A stretch of 64,000 nucleotides of DNA from Flaviaestuariibacter flavus (GCF_004337505.1 NZ_SJZI01000052.1:124001-188000); one strand, 5' to 3'; shown: positions 49,010 through 58,630, counted from the first letter of the stretch. A program made the numbers and translations. The notes: generated by a model not told the origin, from the letters alone.

Positions 49010-49917
49010 ATGAACCAGCAACCGATCATCCGCACATCCGGGCTTAGCTATCATTACTCCCGCGAGGCGCAGACCCTCTTCGACGTCGACCTCCGTGTGG
49101 AGCGCGGCAGCATTTATGGCTTTCTCGGTCCCAACGGCTCCGGCAAGACCACCACTCTTTCCCTCTTGCTCGGGCTTTTTAATAAGCAGAAAGGCGACAT
49201 CGAGATCTTCGGCCAGCAATTGCACGCGAGGCCATTCTCGGCCGGATCGGATCACTTATCGAAACACCCTCGCTGTACGCGCACCTTACGGCACGTGAAA
49301 ACCTGGAAGTGTACCGCCGCACCTATGGCGCGTCGAAAGAGCGGATCGACGAGGTGCTGGAGATCGTCGGGCTCGGCGACACCGGTAAAAAAGCAGCAAA
49401 GAAATTCTCGCTGGGTATGAAGCAGCGTCTTTCCATCGCGCTGGCCCTGCTGCCCAACCCGGAGCTGCTGATCCTCGACGAGCCTTCCAACGGCCTCGAC
49501 CCCGCCGGCATCCTCGAGCTCCGCACACTTGTGAAAAAGCTGAACAGGGAGCACGGAATGACCATCCTGATTTCGAGCCACCTGCTGGGTGAGATCGAGA
49601 AAATGGTGAGCCATGTGGGCATCATCTACAAAGGGAAGATGCTGTTCCAGGGGACGCTTGGCGAGCTTCACGGTTTGCAGAAACGAAGCGCGCGCCTGCT
49701 CATTCAAACGTCAGATGACGAGGCAGCCTGCAGGCTTTTAGGTGCGCACGGACCTGAGCTTGGTGCCGGAGGTCTGAGCGTTGCCTATGAAAATGCGGAG
49801 CAGGTGGCCGCCATCAGCCGCCTGCTGGCCGACCACCGGCTCGATGTGTACCTGCTGCGCCCCAAAGAAAATGACCTCGAACAATTATTCATTGAACTTA
49901 CAACCGTCCAATCATGA
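49010..49917 (+). pseudogene. ABC transporter ATPase gene with a frameshift
   Basis: Frame one (from 49010) encodes MNQQPIIRTSGLSYHYSREA, Walker A GPNGSGKTTT and FGQQLHA, then runs off into out-of-frame sequence to a stop at 49420. The downstream frame reads REAILGRIGSLIETPSLYAH then LTARENLEVYRRTYGASKER, signature KFSLGMKQRL, Walker B LLILDEPSNGLDP and SSHLLGEIEKM to 49917. The two parts join perfectly as one BcrA-type ATPase if one base is restored between 49225 and 49226 (CAC-CGC-GAG read as CACGCGAG). So this is either a recent -1 frameshift, a sequencing error, or programmed slippage. ATGA coupling to the permease is intact, which suggests that the lesion is recent or artefactual. Confidence 0.85.
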
Positions 49918-50684
49918 AACTGCTTACCGCATTCCGCGCCGAACTGCTCAAGACAAGAAGAACCGCTTCGGTCTACCTGGCACTGATTGGTGCCCTAATC
50001 ATCCCGGCGATTCTCCTGCTCAATTTACTTACAGACGGCAGCGACATCAATGCCATCCGCAAAGACTCACTGAACGCCATTTTCGAGTTGTGCGCCGAGC
50101 GCAGCCACATCGTTTTTCTCCCGGTGTTCGTGATCCTGGTGTGCACCCTGCTGCCGCAGATCGAGTATCGTAATAATACCTGGAAACAGGTGTTGGTGGC
50201 GCCGCAGTCGAAGCGCAATGTGTTCCTGGCTAAGTTCGGCAACATCAACCTGCTTCTTTTGCTCTTTCTGCTTGCGGGCCTTGTGTTTACCTCGCTCGCT
50301 GTGGTGGTGACGCATTTTCGGTACCCCGGCCTCGATCTGTTTCACCAGCCTTTCGACATGAAAAGGTTGCTGCTGCGCACCGCAAACAGCTACGTGTTAA
50401 TGCTGGCGGTGTGCACACTGCAGTTCTGGCTCGGCCTGCGCTTCCGCAACTTCGTCGTTCCTACCGCAATCGGCTTCGTGCTTTGGGTAACGGGTATGAT
50501 GATGGCCATTGAATTCCGGTCGGACCTCGTGTATTATTTCCCCTACAGCTTCCAGGTATTCCCGTTCGCGGCGCAGCTTCAGCCCAGGCTTACGCAGGTC
50601 GCCTGGACCTCCACGGGCTATGCAGCCCTGTTCCTGCTGCTGGCTTTTCTCGATTTCAGGAAGCGAAGACTGGCCTCTGCCTAA
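49914..50684 (+). CDS. ABC transporter permease (ABC-2/BcrB-like)
   Basis: 256 residues with about six transmembrane helices (ASVYLALIGALIIPAILLLNLL; IVFLPVFVILVCTLLPQIE; LLLLLFLLAGLVFTSLAVVV). The motif YRNNTWKQVLVAPQSKRNVFLAKF is typical of single-gene permeases paired with BcrA-like ATPases in bacitracin or lantibiotic export/immunity systems. Starts within the stop of the ATPase gene (ATGA). The divergent LytS/LytTR pair makes a sensor-exporter module likely. The substrate is unknown. Confidence 0.9.
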   Translation: MKLLTAFRAELLKTRRTASVYLALIGALIIPAILLLNLLTDGSDINAIRKDSLNAIFELCAERSHIVFLPVFVILVCTLLPQIEYRNNTWKQVLVAPQSKRNVFLAKFGNINLLLLLFLLAGLVFTSLAVVVTHFRYPGLDLFHQPFDMKRLLLRTANSYVLMLAVCTLQFWLGLRFRNFVVPTAIGFVLWVTGMMMAIEFRSDLVYYFPYSFQVFPFAAQLQPRLTQVAWTSTGYAALFLLLAFLDFRKRRLASA

Positions 50685-50764
50685 GCTTGTTGCCCGCTTT
50701 ACCCGTCAAACTGAAGGAATAATGTTCGAGAGCTTTTCGCTTCCGACATTACCGATACCGGCAA

Positions 50765-50796
50765 AAGAAAGGCAAGCCGAAAGGATTGCCTTTCTT
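50765..50796 (+). terminator. Terminator of the ABC transporter operon
   Basis: Eleven-bp stem AAGAAAGGCAA (50765-50775) with TTGCCTTTCTT (50786-50796), ten-base loop, about 80 bases after the permease stop. The remaining part of the 50685-50985 gap shows no gene. Confidence 0.65.
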
Positions 50797-50985
50797 GATT
50801 TTCCGAGCGCGCTGCAGTCCTGCTTTCCAATTTTCGGCCTGGGGTACGGAAGTTCTAACTGGTTTCTAATAGAAGATCTGCAGGAGCAACGTGCTCAGTT
50901 CCGGTCGGCGCCCGGACGCCACGGCCTCCGCCGTCGCGGGTTGTGTTAAAAAAGGAAGGTCCGTAGCGTATTAGGCTTACCTTCA

Positions 50986-53900
50986 ATGTCAACCCTTATG
51001 ACCGACAACCCGCCAGGCGCCACTTTCGGTGCTGAGATTTCATATAGCGCCCTTTTTGAAGCGATGCCCGGCAGCAGCGTTTTGCTGAGGAATGATGCGC
51101 CGCGCTTTACCATTGTTGCGGCTACCCCGGCTTACATAGCGCAAACGGGCTATCCGGGTGAATACCTAGTTGGCAAGGGACTCTTCGAGGCTTTCCCCGC
51201 CAGTTCCAATCCATCAAATACGGGCGAACGCAGGGTGCATGCTTCGCTTCGGGCAGTACTGGATACAAACGAGCCGCAGTACCTGCCCCTGCAGCGTTAT
51301 GACTTAATGGATGAAGACGGCAGTTTCAGCGAGAAATACTGGGAAACCAGCAACAAACCCGTTTTTGGTGCCGATGGTGAAGTAGCCTTTATCATCCATT
51401 CGGCGACGGATATTACCAGCCAGGTCCTTGCCGGTCAACTGAAAGAACGGATAAAAGGTATAGAGCAGGCGCACCATATTTTTTTACAAGCGCCGGTTGT
51501 GATCGGCATTTTACGCGGCCCGGAGCATATCATCGAACTGGTAAACGAAGACGCGTTAAAATTCTGGAATAAGACGGATGCGATCATTGGCAAGCCCTTG
51601 CTGGTAGCCATTCCTGAACTGAAGGGCCAGCCGGTGTGTGCAGAAATAGACCGCGTTTTTCAAACAGGTGCGCTCTATCATGCAGCCGCGGTGCCGGTGG
51701 CTTCTGTCAAGGATGGAGCGCCCGTCATGCGCTATTTTGATCTCTATTACAAACCTTATTATGACGAGGGGAGCAGTATTGTCAACGGTGTGTTTACGAT
51801 CTCCAATGAAGTAACCGAAACTGTGCTGGCACGGCGAAAAGCGGAGGAAAGTGAAGACCGCTTCCGGGTGCTTGCCGACCAGGCGCCGATGATGGTCTTT
51901 ATGGCGGACACGGGAGCCGCTGTAACTTTTTGCAACCGCTACTGGCTTCAATATACCGGGCAAAGTGTTGAGGAGGCCTTGGGCAGAGCCTGGAAGGATG
52001 TTGTTCATCCGGACGATTTCGAATCCCTGCTCAATACCTACCTGCAGGCTACGGCGTCACATCAGAGCTATTCCGCGGAAGCACGAATGCGGCGACGGGA
52101 TGGAGTTTACCGGTGTTTCCTTTTTACGGGTGGCCCCAGGTACAGCAGTGATGGAAGCCTGCTCGGCAATATCGGGACCGGTGTGGATATCGAAGATCGG
52201 AAGCAGGCGGCGGAGGCGCTCCGGAAGAGCGAACAGAATCTCAGGAATACGATCCTGCAGGCTCCCGTGGCCATGGCCATCTTGCGGGGAAGCAACCACG
52301 TTATTGAAATAGCCAACGACCACATGTATGAATTATGGGGGAGAGGCGAAGAAGAACTCGTTGGAAAATCGGTTTTTGAAGGTCTTCCCGAGGTGCGCAA
52401 CCAGGGGTATGAAGAACTGCTCAACGGGGTGTTTACCACGGGTGAACGGTTTACAGCTTTCGGTATTCCGGTAATACTGCCCAGGAATAACACCACCGAA
52501 ACAGTATATATCAACCTGCTGTACGAGGCTTACAGGGAGTTTGATGGCACCATCGCAGGTATCATAGCCGTAGCCACCGAGGTGACCGAGCAGATTGCAG
52601 CACAAAAAAAGCTGGAGGAAAACGAAATTCTCCTGCAGCAGCGGGTGGCGGAAAGAACGGCGGATCTGGAAGAACAAAAAGGGCTTATTGCCAATATTCT
52701 GGAGGCTTCCCTGGACGGTATCTATGCGCTCAGGGCCGTTCGCGAAGGCGATGGAAGTATTACGGATTTTGAGTACCTGTTTGCCAACAGCAACACAGCG
52801 CAATTGCTTCAGAAAAACACAGGGGAGATCATCGGCGCCTCCATGCTCACCGTGCTCCCGGAAAACAGGGATAACGGCTTTTTCGACCTGTTTTGTACGT
52901 TGCTCCGAACCGGCGAAACCACGCAGGGCGAGACTCATTTCGTAGCGCAAAATATCAATAGCTGGTACCGGTACGCCATTGTTCCCCTCGATAAAGACAC
53001 GTTGGTGGTCTCCACCGAAGATATCACGGAGAAAAAACAGGCGGCCCTCCACATCGAAGAACAGCGAAACCTGCTGGACAGCATTTTGAAAAACTCCTCC
53101 AATGGTATTTCCGTAAGCCGGGTATACCGGGATGACGGGGGCGAGGTGATTGATGCCCGCACTATTATGGCCAATGATGCCGCGGTCAGATTCATCGGCT
53201 TGCCGAAAGAAATATACCTGACCAAAACGGCTACCGAGATAGAGCCGCATATCAAAACGTCGCCTTATTTCCGGCAATGCGTACAGACGCTGGAGACGGG
53301 CGAAGCCTTCCTGACGCAATACCTGATGGAATCCACCGATAAATGGTTGGAACTAACGGTTTCCAAACTGGACCAGGACCACCTGATTCATGTTTTTTCG
53401 GACGTGACGCCGATCAAGCAGGCGCAGCTACGGCTGGAGCGCTCCCTGGAAGATCTGAAACGGACCAATAAGGACCTGGAACAGTTTGCCTATGCCGCTT
53501 CACATGACCTGAAGGAACCCGTCCGAAAGATCCATTTCTTTTCACAACGGTTGAAAGACAGTTTGGGCGACCGGATCCTGGACAGCGAAAGGAAATACTT
53601 TGAGCGCATGGAGTCGGCGTCGATCCGGATGAAAACCCTCATTGACGACCTGTTGTCTTATTCCCAGGTGGGCCAGCGGGCTCCGGCAGAGGATACCGTC
53701 GACATGAATGAGCTGATGCAGCAGGTGCTGACTGACCTGGACCTCGAAATAGAGCAGAGAGGCGCAACCATCATTATCCCGGAGTTATTCACGATAACGG
53801 GGCACCATCGCCAGTTGCAACAGGCGTTCCAAAATATTTTCAGCAATGCGCTTAAGTATTCGCTTCCCGGAAAACATCCGGTCATTACCCTTGAATGCAG

Positions 53901-54228
53901 CAGGATCAAAGGCCAGAATACCGGCTTACAGCTGACGGAGGAAGAAAAAGCGAGGGATTTTCACCTGCTTGCCGTGACCGACAATGGTATCGGCTTTAAC
54001 CAGGCCGACGCTGAGCGGATCTTCAACGTATTTACCCGTCTTCACGGGGCCTCCGAATACATAGGCACGGGTGTGGGGCTGTCCATCGTGCGTAGAGTTA
54101 TCGAGAACCATCATGGATTCATCTGGGCGGAGTCGCAACCGGGCCAGGGAGCGACGTTCAAGGTATTGTTACCAACTGAACAGGTGGAGCATAAGCCCGT
54201 CGCTTTCTCTGCTCTTTCTGGCAGGTAG
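50986..54228 (+). CDS. Cytoplasmic multi-PAS sensor histidine kinase
   Basis: 1080 residues and no membrane segment. Six PAS-like modules by eye: about 15-140, 150-275, 285-405 (RFRVLADQAPMMVFMADTGA; HPDD), 415-535, 560-680 and 685-805, separated in the middle by a coiled coil (EILLQQRVAERTADLEEQKG). Then HisKA with LEQFAYAASHDLKEPVRKI (phospho-His) at about 825-895 and HATPase_c to the end (TDNGIGFNQAD, GTGVGLSIVRRVIENHHG). There is no receiver domain, and no response regulator adjoins it, so the partner is elsewhere. Ends at a 17-bp stem terminator. Confidence 0.92.
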   Translation: MSTLMTDNPPGATFGAEISYSALFEAMPGSSVLLRNDAPRFTIVAATPAYIAQTGYPGEYLVGKGLFEAFPASSNPSNTGERRVHASLRAVLDTNEPQYLPLQRYDLMDEDGSFSEKYWETSNKPVFGADGEVAFIIHSATDITSQVLAGQLKERIKGIEQAHHIFLQAPVVIGILRGPEHIIELVNEDALKFWNKTDAIIGKPLLVAIPELKGQPVCAEIDRVFQTGALYHAAAVPVASVKDGAPVMRYFDLYYKPYYDEGSSIVNGVFTISNEVTETVLARRKAEESEDRFRVLADQAPMMVFMADTGAAVTFCNRYWLQYTGQSVEEALGRAWKDVVHPDDFESLLNTYLQATASHQSYSAEARMRRRDGVYRCFLFTGGPRYSSDGSLLGNIGTGVDIEDRKQAAEALRKSEQNLRNTILQAPVAMAILRGSNHVIEIANDHMYELWGRGEEELVGKSVFEGLPEVRNQGYEELLNGVFTTGERFTAFGIPVILPRNNTTETVYINLLYEAYREFDGTIAGIIAVATEVTEQIAAQKKLEENEILLQQRVAERTADLEEQKGLIANILEASLDGIYALRAVREGDGSITDFEYLFANSNTAQLLQKNTGEIIGASMLTVLPENRDNGFFDLFCTLLRTGETTQGETHFVAQNINSWYRYAIVPLDKDTLVVSTEDITEKKQAALHIEEQRNLLDSILKNSSNGISVSRVYRDDGGEVIDARTIMANDAAVRFIGLPKEIYLTKTATEIEPHIKTSPYFRQCVQTLETGEAFLTQYLMESTDKWLELTVSKLDQDHLIHVFSDVTPIKQAQLRLERSLEDLKRTNKDLEQFAYAASHDLKEPVRKIHFFSQRLKDSLGDRILDSERKYFERMESASIRMKTLIDDLLSYSQVGQRAPAEDTVDMNELMQQVLTDLDLEIEQRGATIIIPELFTITGHHRQLQQAFQNIFSNALKYSLPGKHPVITLECSRIKGQNTGLQLTEEEKARDFHLLAVTDNGIGFNQADAERIFNVFTRLHGASEYIGTGVGLSIVRRVIENHHGFIWAESQPGQGATFKVLLPTEQVEHKPVAFSALSGR

Positions 54229-54247
54229 TAAAGACCGGCAATTAAGC

Positions 54248-54285
54248 ACGAAAAAGCCGCTTTCCGACGAAAGCGGCTTTTTCGT
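54248..54285. terminator. Bidirectional terminator
   Basis: A 17-bp perfect stem (54248-54264 with 54269-54285), loop CGAC, with A5 and T5 tracts inside the arms. Lies between the multi-PAS kinase (+) and the T9SS fragment (-). Confidence 0.85.
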
Positions 54286-54342
54286 TTGGTGAATTCTATA
54301 CGCTCTTTCACCCGGAAGGTATTTAAGCGTACGCAGGCTTGT

Positions 54343-54792
54343 TTATTGTTTTGTGAACCGTGCTGCGTAAAACGTGCCGCCGTTTTTGATGACGACCTGG
54401 TAGATCCCGCTTCTCAGGTTTTCGATATCAACAGATGTGGCCATGCGGGGACCCGCGGAAACAATGGTTTGTTTCTGGAGCACGCGCCCCATCATATCCT
54501 GAATTTCAAGTTGGATCGTTCCGGGTTGTGAGCTGGTTTGCACCTGGAGCAGGCTGGCGGCCGGGTTTGGAAAGAGGGTTATGCTTGCATCTGTGTCGTC
54601 GCGCACCGCAATGATCTTGCTGTAGGAAAAAGTTCCGGTCTGGCTGATGATCTTCAGGCGGTAAAAGTTGTTGCCGGGTGCCGGACGTTCGTCTGCAAAA
54701 TGGTAGGCTTTTAACGACGAGTTTGATGTTGCCACGGCCAGGTTCTGGGTTGAATTTATAGGTGTTTGGAACCAGCATTGTCTTCCATGGCC
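54343..54792 (-). pseudogene. C-terminal remnant of a T9SS cargo protein
   Basis: The frame is open from just after a TGA (54795-54793) to 54343, but the only start is a GTG (54735) inside conserved sequence. It reads CWFQTPINSTQNLAV, AYHFADERPAPGNNFYRLKI, SYSKIIAV then the type A sorting domain (ITLFPNPAASLLQVQTSSQP ... NLRSGIYQVVIKNGG). The penultimate 'YxF.D..PAPGNNFYRLK' module and sorting domain are normally the last 150 residues of very large secreted proteins. Here everything upstream is missing and no signal peptide exists, so it cannot be exported. Best read as a 5'-deleted gene. Confidence 0.75.
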
Positions 54793-54870
54793 TCAGCCGG
54801 AGGTCATGGTGTGCAACCAGGGCCCGGGAACGGCCTGCTGCCGAAGTCGTTGCAGAGGCGGGCCCCGTTC

Positions 54871-55320
54871 TTATTCAAGTTCCAGGAAGCGAAGCTTCCA
54901 GCTTTTGTCGGCCTGGAGTTCCCATACAAACGTGTAGCCGCCCGAAAGGGTATTGGGTTTGCCTTCGGCCGTCTGGATGTCATGGGTATAGGTGCCGGAT
55001 TGAACGGCGATGTTGCCGCCCGCGCTTTCGTAGAACTTGCGGGTCTTCAGGTTCAGCATGCTCCTGTAATAGTGGCTGACGAACTGTTTGGCGATCTGCG
55101 ACCTGCCGTTCATCGTTTTCGCGGAGCTGAGCATGACGGCGTCGTTGGTAAGCTGCGACGTAATGGCTGCCGAGTCCCTGTCGTTCCAACTCTTGTTCCA
55201 GGCAGCGATGAGCCGGTCGGTAGATACATTTTTTTCCGGGGCGGAATGCTTCGGCTGCGCAACGGCGTCCTTGGGGCAGGAAATGATGACTGCCAGGAGA
55301 GAGGCTAATAAGATTCGCAT
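54871..55320 (-). CDS. Secreted NTF2-like (DUF4440/SnoaL-type) protein
   Basis: 149 residues with signal peptide (MRILLASLLAVIISCPKDAVA). The mature part shows the cone-fold pattern: LIAAWNKSWNDRDSAAITSQLTND, AVMLSSAKTMNGRSQIAKQF, and terminal GGYTFVWELQADKSWKLRFL. DUF4440-type proteins are found in the periplasm with mostly unknown ligands. It follows the response regulator gene by 63 bases on the same strand and may be part of the FIST operon's extended unit. Confidence 0.82.
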   Translation of the reverse strand: MRILLASLLAVIISCPKDAVAQPKHSAPEKNVSTDRLIAAWNKSWNDRDSAAITSQLTNDAVMLSSAKTMNGRSQIAKQFVSHYYRSMLNLKTRKFYESAGGNIAVQSGTYTHDIQTAEGKPNTLSGGYTFVWELQADKSWKLRFLELE

Positions 55321-55383
55321 ATCGGTTGTTTTGCAGCGAAACTAACCGTGATGGAATCCCCGGAAAATGTGAAAAAAGTAGTA

Positions 55384-56016
55384 TCAGCGTAGTCCGGCCT
55401 TACGGAGGGCTTCCGACCGGTTGCTGGCATGGAGCTTCTCGTAGATATTGCGGATATGGGTACGCACCGTTTCAACGGAGATGAAAAGCTGGGCTGCAAT
55501 TTCCTTGTAGCTAAAGCCTTTTGAAAGCCAGGCCAGTACTTCTTTCTCGCGCCCGGAAAGAACTTCCTGGGGGCTGGTGTAGGTGACGGTTTTCTGAAAT
55601 GCGGAGACCACCATGCGGGCAATCCGGCCACTCATTGGTGATCCGCCACGATGCAGATCGTGGAGGCCTTCAATGAGCTTCGCCGCGGGAGTATTTTTCA
55701 GGATATAGCCCGACGCGCCGGCGGTCAATGCCTTGAACACATTGTCGGCATCGTCGAAAGCACTGAGTACCATGAACTGGATCTCCGGCCGCAGGGGCTT
55801 GAGCCAGGCTATGAAATCGATACCACTGCTGCCGGGAAGCTGAATGTCGCTCAGCACCAGTTCAACATCATTACCCAGGTCGTTTTCAAAGTAATGCATC
55901 GCCTCTTCGGAGCTGCCGAAGGTAGCGGCCAGGTTGAACTCGCCCGAGCCTGCCAGGAGCGCACTCAGGTAATTCCGGATCTTTTCATCGTCTTCAATAA
56001 TTACAAGGGATATCAT
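55384..56016 (-). CDS. NarL/FixJ-family response regulator
   Basis: 210 residues: receiver (MISLVIIEDDEKIRNYLSAL; phospho-acceptor in ELVLSDIQLPGSSG; KNTPAAKLIEG with conserved Lys) and a C-terminal LuxR-type helix-turn-helix (LSGREKEVLAWLSKGFSYKEIAAQLFISVETVRTHIRNIYEKL). It is the expected partner for the HisKA_3 kinase 59 bases upstream. Outputs unknown. Confidence 0.95.
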   Translation of the reverse strand: MISLVIIEDDEKIRNYLSALLAGSGEFNLAATFGSSEEAMHYFENDLGNDVELVLSDIQLPGSSGIDFIAWLKPLRPEIQFMVLSAFDDADNVFKALTAGASGYILKNTPAAKLIEGLHDLHRGGSPMSGRIARMVVSAFQKTVTYTSPQEVLSGREKEVLAWLSKGFSYKEIAAQLFISVETVRTHIRNIYEKLHASNRSEALRKAGLR

Positions 56017-56075
56017 TAGCTCAAAAATACCCGGGGCGCGGGCTTTTACCGATGTGAAAAAAGTAGTAGTACGGT

Positions 56076-57311
56076 TCAGGGCAGCGGGAGCAGGAAAGCG
56101 ACCGTGGTGCCTTTTTCAGACGATTCGATAACGCAGCTGCCACCGATATGATCCATTCTCCTGGCGAAGTTGCGCAGTCCGTTGGAGGAACTTCGTCGCT
56201 TCGCGGCATCGATGCCGCAGCCATTGTCGGTCACCCTGAAGCAAAGGCGTCGCGATTCCAGCGCGAGGCTAAGTTCGATCCGGCCGGCGCCGGAATGCTT
56301 GAGGGCATTATTCAGGGCTTCTTTTAGGACCAGGTAAAGATTGCGCCGCTGCTGGTTGTTGAGGCGGATGTCCGGAAGTTCATCCGGGAAAGAAATGATA
56401 TAGTTTACATTGAAAGATTCGAAGTAGGGAAATGTCTGTTCCCGCAGGTAGGTCAGCAGGTCTGTAAGCGTGCCAAACTGGCTATTGAGCGCCCAGATAA
56501 TCTCGCCGATGCTATCGGTCAGCGACCGGGAGGTGCTGGCAATTTTGGAAATCTCGGCCAGCGTTTCCGGGTCCGCCTGCTGCCTGATCTGAAGCAATTC
56601 GCTAAGCAGTGCAATGTGCGTCAGTCCGCTTCCGATGTCGTCGTGCATTTCCTGCGCAATCCGGTTCCGTTCCCGCTCTATGGCGTCGTGTTGCTGCAAT
56701 TGCTGTGTCAGCGATGCGATCATGCCCGCTATCGCCTCGAATACATCTACGTCGCTGGTAGAAAACGGCAGGAACATAGGCCGCACCTGGTGTTTGCGGC
56801 CTGCATACAAAACGCCCCAGCAGTTCCCGTTTATAAACAAAGGCGTCAGGATAAAATACGGTTGACCAAACAAAGCCCGGACGTTTCTTACGGGCTCGCT
56901 CATAACCGGGTCAAGGCCGGCATAGAGGGTATGCGGCTCCTGGTAAAACCGGGCGGGCAGCGGATGCGAAAGCAGCATCCGTTCGTCGGGTGCGGGAGTT
57001 CCTTTGCCCAGGTAAGGGATCATCGTTTGCCGCACCGGATCATACTTTAATAAGACGATACTGTCCACCGACATGTGCGCGATGACCGCTTCCAACACCT
57101 GCTCGTGAAAGACCTCCGGTTTTTTCAGGAAGCTGAAGGAGCGGTGCACCTCGGCAAGGATCTGAAACCCTTTTGTATATTCCTTTATCCCGGTTGTCAG
57201 TTTGGATATGACATACTGGTTACGCAGGTGATCGCCGGTAAGCTTATCAAGCTGGCGCTTGTAGTAATCGAGCTCTTTGCTGGCGCTATCTGGTTCGCGG
57301 TGCGGATCCAT
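56076..57311 (-). CDS. GAF-domain sensor histidine kinase (HisKA_3)
   Basis: 411 residues, soluble. An N-terminal coiled coil (KELDYYKRQLDKLTGDHLRN) precedes a GAF-like domain at about 60-205 (ILAEVHRSFSFLKKPEVFHE; SVDSIVLLKYDPVRQTMIPY; FILTPLFINGNCWGVLYAG). Then ERERNRIAQEMHDDIGSGLTHIALL carries the HisKA_3 phospho-His, and LYLVLKEALNNALKHS with FRVTDNGCGID is the NarX-type ATPase. Its ATG follows directly after the FIST stop (TAAATG), a tight coupling, suggesting FIST and kinase act together. Confidence 0.94.
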   Translation of the reverse strand: MDPHREPDSASKELDYYKRQLDKLTGDHLRNQYVISKLTTGIKEYTKGFQILAEVHRSFSFLKKPEVFHEQVLEAVIAHMSVDSIVLLKYDPVRQTMIPYLGKGTPAPDERMLLSHPLPARFYQEPHTLYAGLDPVMSEPVRNVRALFGQPYFILTPLFINGNCWGVLYAGRKHQVRPMFLPFSTSDVDVFEAIAGMIASLTQQLQQHDAIERERNRIAQEMHDDIGSGLTHIALLSELLQIRQQADPETLAEISKIASTSRSLTDSIGEIIWALNSQFGTLTDLLTYLREQTFPYFESFNVNYIISFPDELPDIRLNNQQRRNLYLVLKEALNNALKHSGAGRIELSLALESRRLCFRVTDNGCGIDAAKRRSSSNGLRNFARRMDHIGGSCVIESSEKGTTVAFLLPLP

Positions 57312-58514
57312 TTATTTTTCCGTTAATAAGCAAAGGACGCCCGTCCAGTCGAGCGGCTGCAGCCGGCCGCCCACTTTGGCAATTTCCACTCCTGAGTAAA
57401 ATCCCATAAGAGGGACATCGGTGCCGATGACCCGCTGCACCGCTTCCACGTCTTCGAGCTCGGTACCCGCATAGGATTTCATCCGGCCGCCACAGTTGAT
57501 ATAAAAATAGAACAGCGGTGTATTGCCGGCGGCTTTTTCCTTCAGGTTTCTGATGCCGTTTTCCACGTAGTCTAAATTGATGCTACGCGCCATGAGCTGT
57601 ACCTCGTCACCTGCTTTCAGGTCGGGTTCGAACATCACCATTGCCTTTTGTTGTTCGTCTACGGCAAGGCAAACCCTGTTGGCATATTCTTCTTCTTTGA
57701 ACGTACCGAACTTTTCGCCGCGGTTCACGCCGAAAGTAATATAGAGTGCGTACTCGCTCCAATTGATACTCCTGTCGCCAAGCAACTCGTCAACAACCTC
57801 TACCGCGGGACGGTTTTCAATTTCATAGAGCATCGGTCCCTCGGCCCGGGTGATTTTCTTGTAGCTGCTGGCAGGAGAGCAGCCGTGAATGATGGTATCG
57901 TGAAAGGCGCATTCTCCACTGATCAAGATGGCAAGCACGTGTTGGGTCACTACTTTTTCGTTGTAAAACTGGAAGCAGTTGGTCAGGGTTAAATTGGCCA
58001 TCACCCCGCCGCCAACGATAGGGAGAGACGGGTCGAGGCGCTCCGAGATGGCTTTGCATAAAGGCGTCGCGAAATTGAGCAGGGGCGGCTCCGCGCTTTT
58101 TGCCGAATCATAAAGCAGGATCAGTCCTTTTTCCTCACCTGTTTGCTCCGCCTTGATGCTGTCTGCCAGTGCGGCGCCCGCGGTGTATTCGTTTTTGTTC
58201 AGCCCTCCCTGTGCAAGGACTTTAAATGAGATGGTATCGGAAGAAAGTACCGCTACATTGCCTTCGTAGCCTTCGTAGCTCAATGCGGTATTGGTAAAGA
58301 CGCCGAATGCGGCGCCGCCCGCTACCTGTGCGCTGCCGGTTTGAGAACGGACGCCGGCTAAAAATTGCTGCGGATCGTGCTTGTCGCTGCAAAAGCAAAG
58401 AACCAGGTGCGGCAGTAGCGGTGCGATTTGTGCCATTGCATTTGCCGCCGCTTCCTTGCCCGAAAGAAAGGAGTCGATTTTGGAGCTGAATCCGGTGCCT
58501 GTTTTGGTAGCCAT
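57312..58514 (-). CDS. FIST-domain sensory protein
   Basis: 400 residues with FIST_N (MAQIAPLLPHLVLCFCSDKH; VAGGAAFGVFTNTALSYEGY; ALADSIKAEQTGEEKGLILL; LPIVGGGVMANLTLTNCFQF) and FIST_C (LYITFGVNRGEKFGTFKEEE; MLMARS-like QLMARSINLDYVENGIRNL; FYFYINCGGRMKSYAGTELE; LMGFYSGVEIAKVGGRLQPL). FIST domains were described as sensors for small ligands, possibly amino acids. No membrane helix. First gene of the three-gene operon FIST - kinase - regulator. Confidence 0.93.
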   Translation of the reverse strand: MATKTGTGFSSKIDSFLSGKEAAANAMAQIAPLLPHLVLCFCSDKHDPQQFLAGVRSQTGSAQVAGGAAFGVFTNTALSYEGYEGNVAVLSSDTISFKVLAQGGLNKNEYTAGAALADSIKAEQTGEEKGLILLYDSAKSAEPPLLNFATPLCKAISERLDPSLPIVGGGVMANLTLTNCFQFYNEKVVTQHVLAILISGECAFHDTIIHGCSPASSYKKITRAEGPMLYEIENRPAVEVVDELLGDRSINWSEYALYITFGVNRGEKFGTFKEEEYANRVCLAVDEQQKAMVMFEPDLKAGDEVQLMARSINLDYVENGIRNLKEKAAGNTPLFYFYINCGGRMKSYAGTELEDVEAVQRVIGTDVPLMGFYSGVEIAKVGGRLQPLDWTGVLCLLTEK

Positions 58515-58630
58515 TACATCTGAGTTGAGTTAATATATCGGCAAAGAAGCAGAAAACGTTCCGCCAGAGGAGCATTTCTTACCTGCAAAAGGTTGTTTTT
58601 GACACCTGAAGCCCGGGAAGCCTATCAGGT

